From DATACQ01 sp036555515 (GTDB lineage: Bacteria; Desulfobacterota; Binatia; UBA9968), in NCBI GenBank assembly GCA_036555515.1, contig DATBLC010000346.1, forward strand, positions 1 to 64,000: 64,000 bases of DNA, read 5' to 3'. The position numbers were made by a program, and so were the translations under genes. A model generated the notes under the pieces. The model had not been told where the DNA came from and made no database searches. It saw nothing but the letters and a program-made list of their open reading frames with translations. Shown in pieces: positions 16,191-24,601 of this stretch; position 1 is the stretch's first letter; each line of letters opens with the position of its first letter.

Positions 16191-17088
16191 TATCAAATCC
16201 ATAAGCGCGCTCCGGCGGCGCCCTTCGACGTCGGCTTATTCATTGCGGGCGCGCGGCCGACTCGTACCGTTGGGGATGGCGCCGGTGTTCGCGATTACCA
16301 GCGGCAAAGGCGGCGTCGGTAAGACCACCGTTACCGCGAATCTCGCCACCACGCTGGCCCGTAAAGGGCAGAGGGTGTTGGCCATCGACGCGGACGTGGG
16401 GCTGGCTAATCTCGATCTTCTATTTGGCGTCAAGCCCGCCTATACGATCGCGGATTTTTTTTCCGGCAGGGCGGCCATCGACGAGATCGTCACGACAACG
16501 CCGCAAGGCGTAATGATCCTTCCCGGAGCGAGCGGCGTGCAGCAACTGACCGCGCTCAGTGGCGCACAAAAATTGGCGCTGGCGAGCGGTCTGGAAAGCC
16601 TGGCCCGGCAGGTGGACCTGGTGATCATAGATACGTGCAGCGGCATTTCCGACGCGGCGACCTATTTCGCCACTGCCGCTCAACAGATCGTGGTCGTGGT
16701 GACGCCCGAACCGGCGTCGCTGACCGACGCCTACGCCCTCATCAAAGTATTGGCTTCGACGTACGGCGAAAAGCATTTCAAAATTCTTTTCAATAACATT
16801 GAAGGGGAAGATCAAGCGCGGCGTTTGTTCGATAATCTGTCGCGCGTCGCGGTGCGCTTCCTCAATGTCTCGCTGGATTGTCTTGGCTGGATTCCGCGCG
16901 ACCCGCAATTTCTTGCCGCTGTGGCGCATTCGCGCCTGGTGGTCGAAGAAGCCGCGGATGCGCCGTCAGCGCGCGCCTTCGGCGTGGTTACAGGCCGGCT
17001 CATCGAGTCAGCCCTGGCGGGTGGACGAATGAAAGGCAATCTTCAATTTTTTTTCCGCCAGGTCCTAGAAGGAATGGAAGGAGTGTGA
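16183..17088 (+). CDS. flhG: MinD-type ATPase FlhG (FleN/YlxH), flagellar number regulator
   Basis: FlhG limits flagellar number by stimulating FlhF GTPase activity; in several bacteria it also inhibits the master regulator. The 301-residue product has the deviant Walker A motif KGGVGKTTVTANLA near residue 43, the DADVGLANLDLLFG segment, and Walker B-like VIIDTCSGIS. The short N-terminal tail includes SALRRR, which could correspond to the DQAxxLR helix that activates FlhF, but the match is weak. It overlaps flhF by eight bases and fliA by one. Confidence 0.93.
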   Translation: MSDIKSISALRRRPSTSAYSLRARGRLVPLGMAPVFAITSGKGGVGKTTVTANLATTLARKGQRVLAIDADVGLANLDLLFGVKPAYTIADFFSGRAAIDEIVTTTPQGVMILPGASGVQQLTALSGAQKLALASGLESLARQVDLVIIDTCSGISDAATYFATAAQQIVVVVTPEPASLTDAYALIKVLASTYGEKHFKILFNNIEGEDQARRLFDNLSRVAVRFLNVSLDCLGWIPRDPQFLAAVAHSRLVVEEAADAPSARAFGVVTGRLIESALAGGRMKGNLQFFFRQVLEGMEGV

Positions 17089-17918
17089 TGAAAGCACAAT
17101 CCAAATCGCATAGAAATACGCGGCCTTCGCTACGCCAGCGCGATAAGGACGCGCCCAGTGAAGAGCTGGTCAACCGGTACCTGCCTTTGGTGCGTTTCGT
17201 CGCGGAGAAGATTCACCGCCGTTTGCCGCCTGGGGTCGATCTTGAACCCCTCGTTCAATCGGGGGTCATCGGCTTGTTGGAGGCGCTCAAACGCTACGAT
17301 CCCAAACGCGGCGTTGACTTCGAAGTCTTCGCCCGTTATCGCATCCAGGGCGAAGTCATGCAGTGTCTGCGCTCGCTCGACTGGGTGAGCCGCTCGGTGC
17401 GCGCCTGGGGGCGCAAGATTGAAGCGGCGAAGGCGCGCCTGGCGGGCCAGTTGGTGCGCGAGCCCAGCGCTGAGGAGTTGGCGCGGGAGCTGGAAATCCC
17501 GCTGGACACGTATTACCGCGTCGACCAGCAACTGAATGACGCCACGCTCCTCAGTCTCGAAGACCTGTCCATGTCTTCGGAATCGGAGTGGGAACGTAGC
17601 CAGGAGAAGCAATCGCAAAGTGCTTTTATTGATCCGCTTTCGTTTGTTGAAAGCAAGGACATGGTCGAAAAACTCACCGTGGCGGTGGAAGAGCTGCCGG
17701 AGCGGGAACGCATGGTGGTGACACTTTACTATCATGAGGAACTGACGCTACGCGAGATCGGCGAGATCCTGGAACTGAGCGAGGGACGTATCTGCCAGAT
17801 CTTCGGCCAGGCGGTGGCGCGCCTGCGTCTCGCTTTAGGCGTGAAACCGCGGGAGACCGCAATCAAGCGAGGCGAGAAACGGTTGCCGCAGAATTCCAAG
17901 AAGACGGTTGCGGTATGA
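17088..17918 (+). CDS. fliA: RNA polymerase sigma factor FliA (sigma28)
   Basis: FliA directs RNA polymerase to late flagellar genes and is held by FlgM until hook completion. The 276-residue protein has sigma regions 2 (NRYLPLVRFVAEKIHRRLPPGVDLEPLVQSG...FEVFARYRIQGEVM), 3 (REPSAEELARELEI) and 4 (LPERERMVVTLYYHEELTLREIGEILELSEGR, stated as the helix-turn-helix area). An Arg/Lys-rich tail of about 30 residues ends the protein. AAGGAG precedes the ATG, which overlaps the flhG stop by one base. FliA-type promoters are seen at 2752, 7495, 24217, 41426 and 43480. Confidence 0.95.
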   Translation: MKAQSKSHRNTRPSLRQRDKDAPSEELVNRYLPLVRFVAEKIHRRLPPGVDLEPLVQSGVIGLLEALKRYDPKRGVDFEVFARYRIQGEVMQCLRSLDWVSRSVRAWGRKIEAAKARLAGQLVREPSAEELARELEIPLDTYYRVDQQLNDATLLSLEDLSMSSESEWERSQEKQSQSAFIDPLSFVESKDMVEKLTVAVEELPERERMVVTLYYHEELTLREIGEILELSEGRICQIFGQAVARLRLALGVKPRETAIKRGEKRLPQNSKKTVAV

Positions 17919-18004
17919 TCAGGAGGAGACATGGCTGTGGCGTGGGCGCGTTGTCGGGAGCCGCGGACGCGTAAGTTGCAGTGAATTGGACTCGAAGGTG
18001 ACCA

Positions 18005-18220
18005 ATGGCGGACGCGGTCAATCGCGTCGTCCCTTCCTCGGTGGCCCCCGATCGAGCTTCCTGGCAGGGTAGGGAACGGCAAAAAAGGAAAGAAAAGGAG
18101 CCCCGCTCAGGTGCGCAGCCGTTGGATGATTCAGCCGTGGTAAATGCCAAAGGAGACGCAGAAGCAGGGCAAAAGGAAAGCCGGAAGGACAAGGGCAAAC
18201 ATCTCGATATCACCGTGTGA
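18005..18220 (+). CDS. Small charged protein of unknown function in the flagellar operon
   Basis: 71 residues, highly charged in the middle (RERQKRKEKEPRSG, GQKESRKDKGK) and ending in KHLDITV. An AAGGTGA sequence precedes the ATG. Small, lysine/glutamate-rich proteins with a hydrophobic C-terminal (I/L)DI(T/K)V-type tail often sit just after fliA in deltaproteobacterial flagellar loci, as I recall; function unknown. There is no signal peptide or membrane segment. The 86-base gap from fliA has no promoter I can identify. Confidence 0.55.
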   Translation: MADAVNRVVPSSVAPDRASWQGRERQKRKEKEPRSGAQPLDDSAVVNAKGDAEAGQKESRKDKGKHLDITV

Positions 18221-18304
18221 ATTAATTGATAAAGGGAGAAGGAGAAAGGACAAATTCTATTGAAACTAATGTGCCGTGGATTGCGGGCATGAACCCGGGC
18301 CGTA

Positions 18305-18409
18305 TTGATCGTCCTGCTCGGCCTAGTGATCGGAATCCGCCGCGATGCTTACTGCAAATCGGGATCCGTGGACCGCAAAGGCCATATGAGCATTCGTCCG
18401 CCCGGGTGA
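18305..18409 (+). CDS. Possible tiny membrane protein or gene remnant
   Basis: From TTG 18305 the frame reads a hydrophobic stretch (IVLLGLVIGIRRDAYCK) followed by a short polar tail, 34 residues in all. The same frame upstream carries an in-frame TGA, so a longer ancestral form may have been broken. No clear ribosome-binding site. It sits between the small charged protein and the membrane-anchored DUF gene, where small membrane proteins are common in related loci. Confidence 0.25.
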   Translation: MIVLLGLVIGIRRDAYCKSGSVDRKGHMSIRPPG

Positions 18410-18446
18410 AAAGGTTGTTTCAGAGACACGGAGGAGCAGCACGAAC

Positions 18447-19037
18447 ATGAACGAAGGATTGATAATCTTGATCATCACGCCGCTAGTGATCGCCGCGTTG
18501 TGGATGGTGAGCCGGCGGCGCAAACCAGACATCTCGGAGCGCACGGCCAGCGTGAGCCATCTTGCCGAGATGGTGCGCAGCGCGGAGGTTGCCAACAATG
18601 GATTTTTCCGCTCACTCGAGCTGGTGCAAAAGAACCTCGAGGCGTTGATCGCCCGAGCGGAAAACGCCGAGCAGAGACTTCGCGGATTGATGCTCCATCC
18701 GGGAATCGAGAAACGCGAGCAGTATACTGCCGCGGCGCTGCTACTCGCAGAAGGCCATGACGTCGAACGGGTATCATCGATGCTTGGGCTGCCTGAAGCG
18801 CAGGTGCACTTAATCCGCGAATTACAGCAGGTCACCGGCAAGGAGAAGCGCACGGGCCGTGCCAAGAAATCCGAGAAAAGCGCGATGAATGAAGCGGTAC
18901 GGCAGTCAAAAATTGCCGCCCCGCGGGAAAAAACTACCGGGCGCCCGATTCTGCTGGTGGACGTTTTAAAGAATGCCAGCGCTGGCGAATCTTTAACTGG
19001 CGAAACCGTCGCCCGTTTCAAGGGCGTAACGGTGTAG
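18447..19037 (+). CDS. Membrane-anchored flagellar-locus protein (DUF2802/DUF6115-like)
   Basis: 196 residues. One N-terminal membrane helix (residues about 4-22, LIILIITPLVIAALWMV) is followed by a coiled-coil-prone region to about 95, then a helix-turn-helix-like segment (YTAAALLLAEGHDVERVSSMLGLPEAQVHLIRELQ). This architecture is typical of uncharacterised proteins located between fliA and flgF or near cheW in many flagellated bacteria. A GGAGGA-like sequence (CACGGAGGAGC) lies upstream of the ATG. The last 60 residues are basic and not conserved-looking. The role is unknown; the family name is from memory. Confidence 0.7.
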   Translation: MNEGLIILIITPLVIAALWMVSRRRKPDISERTASVSHLAEMVRSAEVANNGFFRSLELVQKNLEALIARAENAEQRLRGLMLHPGIEKREQYTAAALLLAEGHDVERVSSMLGLPEAQVHLIRELQQVTGKEKRTGRAKKSEKSAMNEAVRQSKIAAPREKTTGRPILLVDVLKNASAGESLTGETVARFKGVTV

Positions 19038-19138
19038 AATAGGCCACGACGGCTACTTGCCGGTGGGCTGCGACGAGAACTGCAGTTACGACCGATGGAC
19101 GAATTCGGGTATGTGAATTGCTTTGAGAGGACTGAATT

Positions 19139-19852
19139 ATGGATGCGGCAATGTACAAGGCTCTATCCGGGGCCATAGCGCAGATGCGCAAGCTGGAAGT
19201 TGCGTCCCAGGATCTGGCAAACGTCAACACCTCCGGATACAAAGGCCAACGGCTTGCCTTTAACGAGGTGCTGGCTGCGCGATTGCCGCCTGGGACGAGG
19301 TCGGGAGGATTCGTCGCCGTGGGTGATCAGCGCACCAATTTTCTGCAAGGTCATCTCCAGGGCACGGGCAACCCCTTTCACCTCGCCATCGACGGAGACG
19401 GTTACTTCGTCGTCGAGACGTCGCGCGGCGAACGCTATACCCGTAGCGGCGGTTTTACCCTGAACGCCGAAGGCACCGTCATCACGTCCCAGGGCGACGC
19501 GTTGTTGGGCGAGGGGGGACCGATCCAGGTGACGGGCGCTAGAATGGACGTCGGGCTGGATGGCACAGTACGGTCGGAAAACGGCGAAGTCGGAAAGCTC
19601 CGAATCGTGCGCTTCCTTGATACCCGTCGGGTGGCCAAGGAGGGCGCGAACCTCTTACGAGGCGAGGCGGCTAATGTTGAAGATGTTACCGCGCCCAGAG
19701 TCGCGCAAGGGAGTCTGGAGCAATCTAACGTCAACCCGATTGACAGCATGGTTTCAATGATCACAATTCAGCGCCAGTTCGAGGCCTATGAAAGGGCCAT
19801 GAAGCTGATGGACGGCGCCACACAGAGGATGATCGCTGACGCGGCTCCGTAG
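19139..19852 (+). CDS. flgF: Flagellar proximal rod protein FlgF
   Basis: FlgF is one of the rod proteins linking the basal body to the hook. The 237-residue product begins with the flagellar rod N-terminal motif (MRKLEVASQDLANVNTSGYKGQRLAFNEVL), has the central PFHLAIDGDGYFVVET...YTRSGGFTLN region, and ends with the C-terminal helix (LEQSNVNPIDSMVSMITIQRQFEAYERAMKLMD). GAGAGG precedes the ATG. flgG follows after 93 bases that contain only loose repeats. Confidence 0.95.
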   Translation: MDAAMYKALSGAIAQMRKLEVASQDLANVNTSGYKGQRLAFNEVLAARLPPGTRSGGFVAVGDQRTNFLQGHLQGTGNPFHLAIDGDGYFVVETSRGERYTRSGGFTLNAEGTVITSQGDALLGEGGPIQVTGARMDVGLDGTVRSENGEVGKLRIVRFLDTRRVAKEGANLLRGEAANVEDVTAPRVAQGSLEQSNVNPIDSMVSMITIQRQFEAYERAMKLMDGATQRMIADAAP

Positions 19853-19945
19853 TCCGGAAGATAAAAGGCGGAAGGGAGAGCGCGATGCCCCAATCTGGGA
19901 TGGGCAATTTGAGATCTGAAATTCGGAGCGAAGCGAGGTAACGAT

Positions 19946-20734
19946 ATGCGTGCACTTTGGACCGCAGCGACTGGGATGCATGCCCAGCAGATGACTCTCG
20001 ACGTCATTTCGAATAACCTGGCGAACGTGCAAACCGCCGGTTTCAAACGCAGCCGAGTGGATTTCCAGGATCTGGTGTACGAAATATTGCAGGCGCCGGG
20101 GTCGTCTTCGGCCCAGGGACAAGAAGTGCCTTCCGGCTTCCAAGTCGGCCACGGATCGCGCGCGGTAGCGACCCAGCGTTTGTTTATTAAGGGCGACTTG
20201 CAGCAAACCGGTAACATCCTGGATCTCGCAATCGAAGGCGACGGATTTTTCCAAGTGCAACTTCCGAGTGGTGATACCGGCTACACGCGGTCAGGGGCGT
20301 TCAAAAAAAACAGCCAGGGTCAACTCGTGACATCCGACGGCTTCGCGGTGCAGCCGCAAATCACTATACCGCAAAACGCTACCTCGGTGACCGTCGGTGT
20401 CGATGGCACGGTGTCGGTGGTGCAGGCGGGGCAGGCGCAGCCGCAAACCGTGGGTACCATCGAACTGGTGCGCTTTATCAACCCCGCCGGCTTGCAGTCC
20501 CAGGGCCGAAATCTTTTCCTTCCGACCCAGGCCTCCGGCGACGCAATACCGGGAACGCCGGGCCGTGACGGTATTGGAACACTGCTCCAGGGCTTTATCG
20601 AAAGCTCCAACGTTAACGTGGTTGAGGAAATGGTCGGCATGATAGTTACACAGCGTGCTTACGAGATTAATTCTCGGGCGATCCGCACCGCCGATGAAAT
20701 GATGCAGACCGCGAACAATCTCGTTAGAGTCTAA
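19946..20734 (+). CDS. flgG: Flagellar distal rod protein FlgG
   Basis: FlgG builds the distal rod that passes through the L and P rings. The 262-residue product starts MRALWTAATGMHAQQMTLDVISNNLANVQTAGFKRSR (family start), carries the FlgG-specific insertion region (GVDGTVSVVQAGQ), and ends ESSNVNVVEEMVGMIVTQRAYEINSRAIRTADEMMQTANNLVRV, the canonical C-terminal zipper helix. Length is nearly identical to the enterobacterial protein. flgA follows after six bases. Confidence 0.97.
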   Translation: MRALWTAATGMHAQQMTLDVISNNLANVQTAGFKRSRVDFQDLVYEILQAPGSSSAQGQEVPSGFQVGHGSRAVATQRLFIKGDLQQTGNILDLAIEGDGFFQVQLPSGDTGYTRSGAFKKNSQGQLVTSDGFAVQPQITIPQNATSVTVGVDGTVSVVQAGQAQPQTVGTIELVRFINPAGLQSQGRNLFLPTQASGDAIPGTPGRDGIGTLLQGFIESSNVNVVEEMVGMIVTQRAYEINSRAIRTADEMMQTANNLVRV

Positions 20735-20740
20735 TAAGCA

Positions 20741-21472
20741 ATGAAGCGTTCCAACTGCAGCAAGATGATCCCTAGAGTCGCCGTGGCGACCTTTACCTGC
20801 GCGATACTGCTCGTGATCAGCGCCCCGCTCCCGGGGGTGGTGATGCTGACGCCAGAACGAGTCGCCATCGCATTGCAGCGCCACGCTGCGGCATACAGCT
20901 CGTGGAAGGCGGAAAATGTAGAAGTGCGCGTGCTGCCCTTTCAGCCGGTGTCATTACCTGAGGGCGCGCCGAACCTTCGCGTTCTTCGGCCATTGAATGG
21001 TATTTCGCCTGGCCAACAGAACTTTCTCATCGCCGCCGAAAGTGGCGGCAAAGAACACGCGCGGCTCTGGGTCAAAGCTGAGGTGCGCGTTTTCGCAGAA
21101 GTTGTAGTGTCCTCACAGTCGCTGGCTTCGCAGGAGATAGTCAAAATCGGCGACGTACGCCTTGAACGACGCGAGGTTTCCGGGCTGGATGGACGGCCGT
21201 TTTACCGCATCGACGACGTCGTTGGCCAGCAGGTGGCGCGGTCCATCCTGGTGAATGAAACATTAACCCAGAAGAGACTCGAGAGGCCCACGGTCTTGCG
21301 CCGTGGCAGCGCTGTGACACTACTTTATGAGACCGGTACCCTGCGCGTGGAAACGCCGGGCGTCGCTCAAGAAAACGGCAGGACGGGCGAGCTGATCCAG
21401 GTGAAAAATTCATCCTCCGGCAAGCTCCTGAGCGGCCGGGTCTTAGATGGCCGCATGGTGAGGATCAATTGA
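20741..21472 (+). CDS. flgA: Flagellar P-ring assembly chaperone FlgA
   Basis: FlgA is a periplasmic chaperone for P-ring protein FlgI. The 243-residue product has an N-terminal signal-like segment (about residues 10-30, VAVATFTCAILLVISAPLPG). A variable domain follows, then a C-terminal SAF/beta-clip region (GDVRLERREVSGLDGRPFYRIDDVVGQQVARSILVNETLTQ) and the usual ending with AVTLLYETGTLRVETPGVAQENG. It lies between flgG and flgH and overlaps the flgH start codon by one base. Confidence 0.9.
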   Translation: MKRSNCSKMIPRVAVATFTCAILLVISAPLPGVVMLTPERVAIALQRHAAAYSSWKAENVEVRVLPFQPVSLPEGAPNLRVLRPLNGISPGQQNFLIAAESGGKEHARLWVKAEVRVFAEVVVSSQSLASQEIVKIGDVRLERREVSGLDGRPFYRIDDVVGQQVARSILVNETLTQKRLERPTVLRRGSAVTLLYETGTLRVETPGVAQENGRTGELIQVKNSSSGKLLSGRVLDGRMVRIN

Positions 21473-22185
21473 TGATGCACAAGTTATCCGCGTTCATATT
21501 ACCGTTACTCATCGTGGGCTGCTCCGCCACAGTCGAGAAGCGTTTTTTTCCCAAACCCACCGAGGTCGAAATGGCGAAGGAAGTCACGCGCCTGGGGCAA
21601 ACCGAGGTGCGCCAACAGGGAGGCCGTCCCGTGGCGGTGGGCTCGCTTTGGCCCGCGGACGATCATGTGTTTTTCTATGCCGATAAAAAGGCGCTGCGCG
21701 TAGGTGACATTATCACCGTGCGTATCGTGGAGAGCGCCCAGGCGAGCAATACCGCCGACACCGATCTATCGCGCAGCTCCTCGGCCAACGCGAGTCTCAG
21801 CACGTTTTTTGGCAAGAAAAAGTTTCTTAATTTGTTTAAACTCGGCGACGATCTCTTGACCTCGAGCGCGGAGAACAATCATCAGGGCTCGGGCTCCACG
21901 ACGCGCAGCGGGCAGCTCACCGCGACCATGACGGCGGTGGTCCGCGAAGTTCTCCCCAACGGGAATCTGGTGGTGCAGGGCACCCGTGAAGTACTGGTCA
22001 ATCACGAGCAACAGTTTATCACTCTCACCGGGATTGTCAGGCCTCTGGACGTGGACCGCGATAATGTCGTGCTGTCGACGCAGTTGGCCGATGCCAATAT
22101 CACTATCGGGGGCCTCGGCGTGGTGGCGGACAAGCAGCGCTCTGGTTGGGGTACCTGGTTTTTCGATTTTGTCTGGCCGTTCTAG
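21472..22185 (+). CDS. flgH: Flagellar L-ring lipoprotein FlgH
   Basis: FlgH forms the outer-membrane L ring. The 237-residue product starts with a lipoprotein signal peptide (MMHKLSAFILPLLIVGC) whose lipobox LLIVGC places the lipidated cysteine near residue 17. Family motifs include GSLWPADDHVFFYADKKALRVGDIITVRI, NLVVQGTREVLVNHEQQ and GIVRPLDVDRDNVVLSTQLADANI. It is evidence for an outer membrane. The start is ATG 21472, overlapping the flgA stop; an adjacent ATG at 21475 is equally possible. Confidence 0.95.
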   Translation: MMHKLSAFILPLLIVGCSATVEKRFFPKPTEVEMAKEVTRLGQTEVRQQGGRPVAVGSLWPADDHVFFYADKKALRVGDIITVRIVESAQASNTADTDLSRSSSANASLSTFFGKKKFLNLFKLGDDLLTSSAENNHQGSGSTTRSGQLTATMTAVVREVLPNGNLVVQGTREVLVNHEQQFITLTGIVRPLDVDRDNVVLSTQLADANITIGGLGVVADKQRSGWGTWFFDFVWPF

Positions 22186-22271
22186 GAGAACGGAAAGCCA
22201 AGGGGCGAAGAGTGGGAGACTACGGGCTTACGGGCTCAGCAGCGGCGCATCAGCATTGGACTTAAATACGC

Positions 22272-23390
22272 ATGAGGCATAAGTCAATAACGGTTTTTTT
22301 CGCCATCGCGCTTCTGATCGGGTTTTTCCGATCAGTTGAGGCGGCACGGCTCAAAGACTTGGGTCACGTGGCGGGCTTTCGCTCCAATCAACTCATTGGC
22401 TACGGCTTAGTGGTGGGTCTCAACGGCAGCGGCGACCGGCAGAACACCGAGTTCACCGTGCAAAGCCTCGCCAATCTTCTACAGGATTACAACATTCGTG
22501 TAAGCCCCAATGATGTCCGCGTAAAAAACGTTGCCGCCGTCATTGTCACCGCGCAGGTGCCGCCCTTTGTTCAACCGGGTACGCAGCTCGATGCGACCAT
22601 CTCATCGGTGGGGGACGCGAGCAGTCTCTCCGGCGGCGTATTATTGCTCACGCCGCTGAAGGGACCCGACGGGACGGTTTACGCCGTGGCGCAAGGGGCG
22701 GTAAGTCTGGGTGGCGGCTACACGGCGCAGGGAGTCGGTGCCAAAGTGACCAAGAACCATCAGACCGCCGGACGCATTACGGCGGGCGTTATGCTTGAGC
22801 GCGCCGTGCCGTCGAGCGTCGTCAGCAATGAAGGTTTGGTGCGCATCAATCTTGACAAGCCGGATTTTACTACCGCAAGGCGAATTTCCGAAGCGATCAA
22901 TCAATCTTCGCTAAACGTGACCGCCCAACCAGTGTCACCCGGCGTCGTCGCTGTGAATATCCCCGACGCCTATAGGAGTAATCCGGTTGCCTTCGTTTCC
23001 GCTCTGGAATCTCTCGATATTTTTCCGGACCAACCGGCGCGTATCGTCGTCAATGAGCGCACTGGCACAGTCATCATAAGCCGCGAAGTCCGTATTGCCC
23101 CGGTGGCAGTGGCCCACGCCGGGTTGCACATCACCGTAAAAACAGAACAGCGGGTCTCTCAGCCCAATCCTCTTAGCCGGGGTGAGACCAAGGTCGTGCC
23201 CGACACCCAGGTTGCAGTGAAAGAGCCGGACGCGCGCCAGCTGATAGCTCTGCCGGGCGGTGTCAGCGTGTCGCTCAATGAAATCGTCCAGGCGTTAAAC
23301 ACCCTTGGAGTTACGCCGCGTGATTTGATCGCGGTTTTCGAAGCGTTACGCGAAGCCGGCGCTTTGCAAGCAGAGCTGGTGGTGATGTAG
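22272..23390 (+). CDS. flgI: Flagellar P-ring protein FlgI
   Basis: FlgI polymerises into the periplasmic P ring around the rod. The 372-residue product has a signal peptide (about residues 1-24, ending SVEA). The conserved body follows: RLKDLGHVAGFRSNQLIGYGLVVGLNGSGD, FTVQSLANLLQDYNIRV, KNVAAVIVTAQVPPFVQPG, and GVSVSLNEIVQALNTLGVTPRDLIAVFEALREAGALQAELVVM at the C terminus. Length is usual. flgJ follows nine bases later. Confidence 0.97.
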   Translation: MRHKSITVFFAIALLIGFFRSVEAARLKDLGHVAGFRSNQLIGYGLVVGLNGSGDRQNTEFTVQSLANLLQDYNIRVSPNDVRVKNVAAVIVTAQVPPFVQPGTQLDATISSVGDASSLSGGVLLLTPLKGPDGTVYAVAQGAVSLGGGYTAQGVGAKVTKNHQTAGRITAGVMLERAVPSSVVSNEGLVRINLDKPDFTTARRISEAINQSSLNVTAQPVSPGVVAVNIPDAYRSNPVAFVSALESLDIFPDQPARIVVNERTGTVIISREVRIAPVAVAHAGLHITVKTEQRVSQPNPLSRGETKVVPDTQVAVKEPDARQLIALPGGVSVSLNEIVQALNTLGVTPRDLIAVFEALREAGALQAELVVM

Positions 23391-23399
23391 AGGCTGCCC

Positions 23400-24161
23400 A
23401 TGAACGAATTCACGCTGGGAAATTTAGGAAAGGCGCCTCTGCAAAACTCGCTGGCGCAAAAGGCCGAGTCCCTGGCACGCGGCGCTGCGGGCAAAGACGT
23501 ACTGGAACGGAAACGTGCCGCACAGGAGTTTACATCGTTTCTCTATCTCGAAGTGTTAAAGGCGATGCGCGCGACGCTGCCCAAGGACGGCTTGTTCGAA
23601 AACGATTCGCTGTCACGCGATATTTACAGCTCGATGTTCGATACCGAGGTGGCCCGCATACTGGCCAAGCGGGATGCTACAGGATTTACCCAAACGGTGG
23701 AACGAGCCATCGACGCGATGGTGCCCAGCCCCCGCGCCGAAGCGGCCGTGGGTGCGCCAGTGGACGGTGTCGTCTCGTCCGGCTTCGGCATGCGCCACGA
23801 CCCGATTCGTGGTGGCGAGCATTTTCACGGCGGGGTAGATATCGCCGCTCCTGCCGGTGCCGAAGTCAAGGCCCCTTCAGGTGGCAAAGTTACTTTCAGC
23901 GGGCCGGCAAAAGGCTACGGCAATCTGGTGCAAATCGATCACGGCGAAGGCATGGTCACCCGTTACGCCCATAATGACACGAACTTGGTGTCTGCCGGAG
24001 ATGAGGTCCGGCCAGGACAGACCATCGCAATTGTTGGGAGTACGGGCCGGGCCACCGGCGCCCATCTTCATTTTGAGGTGCGTCAAGGTGGTAAACCGGT
24101 GGACCCTTCGGTAATTATCGGCGGGAAGGTCAAAGGTACTAAGGTACGCTCGATAGTTTGA
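23400..24161 (+). CDS. flgJ: FlgJ-type rod-binding protein fused to an M23 (LytM) peptidase domain
   Basis: FlgJ caps the growing rod and, in two-domain forms, opens the peptidoglycan. Residues about 35-110 are the rod-binding domain (AAQEFTSFLYLEVLKAMRATLPKDGLF, SRDIYSSMFDTEVARILAKR). Instead of the glucosaminidase seen in enterobacteria, residues about 120-253 are an M23 zinc metallopeptidase: His143 and Asp147 in HFHGGVDI, and His222/His224 in AHLHFEV, form the zinc site and catalytic pair. The protein therefore should cut peptide cross-links rather than glycan strands. No signal peptide is present, as expected for export through the flagellar channel. Confidence 0.9.
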   Translation: MNEFTLGNLGKAPLQNSLAQKAESLARGAAGKDVLERKRAAQEFTSFLYLEVLKAMRATLPKDGLFENDSLSRDIYSSMFDTEVARILAKRDATGFTQTVERAIDAMVPSPRAEAAVGAPVDGVVSSGFGMRHDPIRGGEHFHGGVDIAAPAGAEVKAPSGGKVTFSGPAKGYGNLVQIDHGEGMVTRYAHNDTNLVSAGDEVRPGQTIAIVGSTGRATGAHLHFEVRQGGKPVDPSVIIGGKVKGTKVRSIV

Positions 24162-24188
24162 CGAATTTTTTGACGGTTGGAGTATAAT
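24158..24188 (+). promoter_or_regulatory. Possible sigma70 type promoter upstream of flgM
   Basis: TTGACG at 24158-24163 (overlapping the flgJ stop) and a perfect TATAAT at 24183-24188, with a 19-base spacer, slightly long. Together with the FliA-type site just downstream it would give flgM two promoters. Confidence 0.45.
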
Positions 24189-24216
24189 AGAGGCGAATTT
24201 CAAGGTTTTGGGGTGC

Positions 24217-24243
24217 TAAAGAACTTATCTTCCTTGCCGATAC
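24217..24243 (+). promoter_or_regulatory. FliA (sigma28) type promoter for flgM-flgN-flgK-flgL
   Basis: TAAA at 24217-24220, exactly 15 bases, then GCCGATAC at 24236-24243, matching the consensus at seven of eight -10 bases. This is the best FliA-type site in the window and lies 22 bases before the flgM start. Confidence 0.75.
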
Positions 24244-24264
24244 GGACCGTAGAAGGAGAATCTG

Positions 24265-24576
24265 ATGAAAATCACCCAAAGAGGACCAGCGGATACCGAT
24301 CTCTCGCAGCTCGTGCACAATGACAAAGCCGTTGGCCAGAAACAGGCCAGGGAGGTCAAGACGCAGCAAGCCGGTGATTCCGCCAAGGTAAACATCTCGC
24401 CGGAAGCGCGGGAATTGCAAAGGATTGCCGAATTTGCCCGTACGGGCAACGATTTGCGCGCTGAAAAGGTTCGCCTGATTAAGGAGCAAGTGCAGGCCGG
24501 AGGTTACAAGGTCGCGCCGGAAGATGTGGCCAAAAGCATATTACGCGCTGAGGTTACTCGACTCCTTAAAGATTAA
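24265..24576 (+). CDS. flgM: Anti-sigma28 factor FlgM
   Basis: FlgM binds FliA and blocks late gene expression until it is secreted through the completed hook. The 103-residue product has the disordered N-terminal half expected of the family and the C-terminal sigma-binding helices (AKVNISPEARELQRIAEFAR, LRAEKVRLIKEQVQAGGYKVAPEDVAKSILRAEV; each only partly conserved). AGAAGGAG precedes the ATG. Two promoter-like sites upstream, one of FliA type, match the autoregulated expression known for flgM. Confidence 0.92.
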   Translation: MKITQRGPADTDLSQLVHNDKAVGQKQAREVKTQQAGDSAKVNISPEARELQRIAEFARTGNDLRAEKVRLIKEQVQAGGYKVAPEDVAKSILRAEVTRLLKD

Positions 24577-24601
24577 TGATCGGTGAATGCCGAGGCCTAT
24601 T

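Noticed and set aside
19107..19122. A sigma54-like GG-N10-GC pattern (GGGTATG-N4-TTGCT) just before flgF
   Set aside because: The -24 box matches poorly and the flgF ribosome-binding site (GAGAGG, 19125-19130) would lie before the predicted transcript start, so the site is unlikely to drive flgF.
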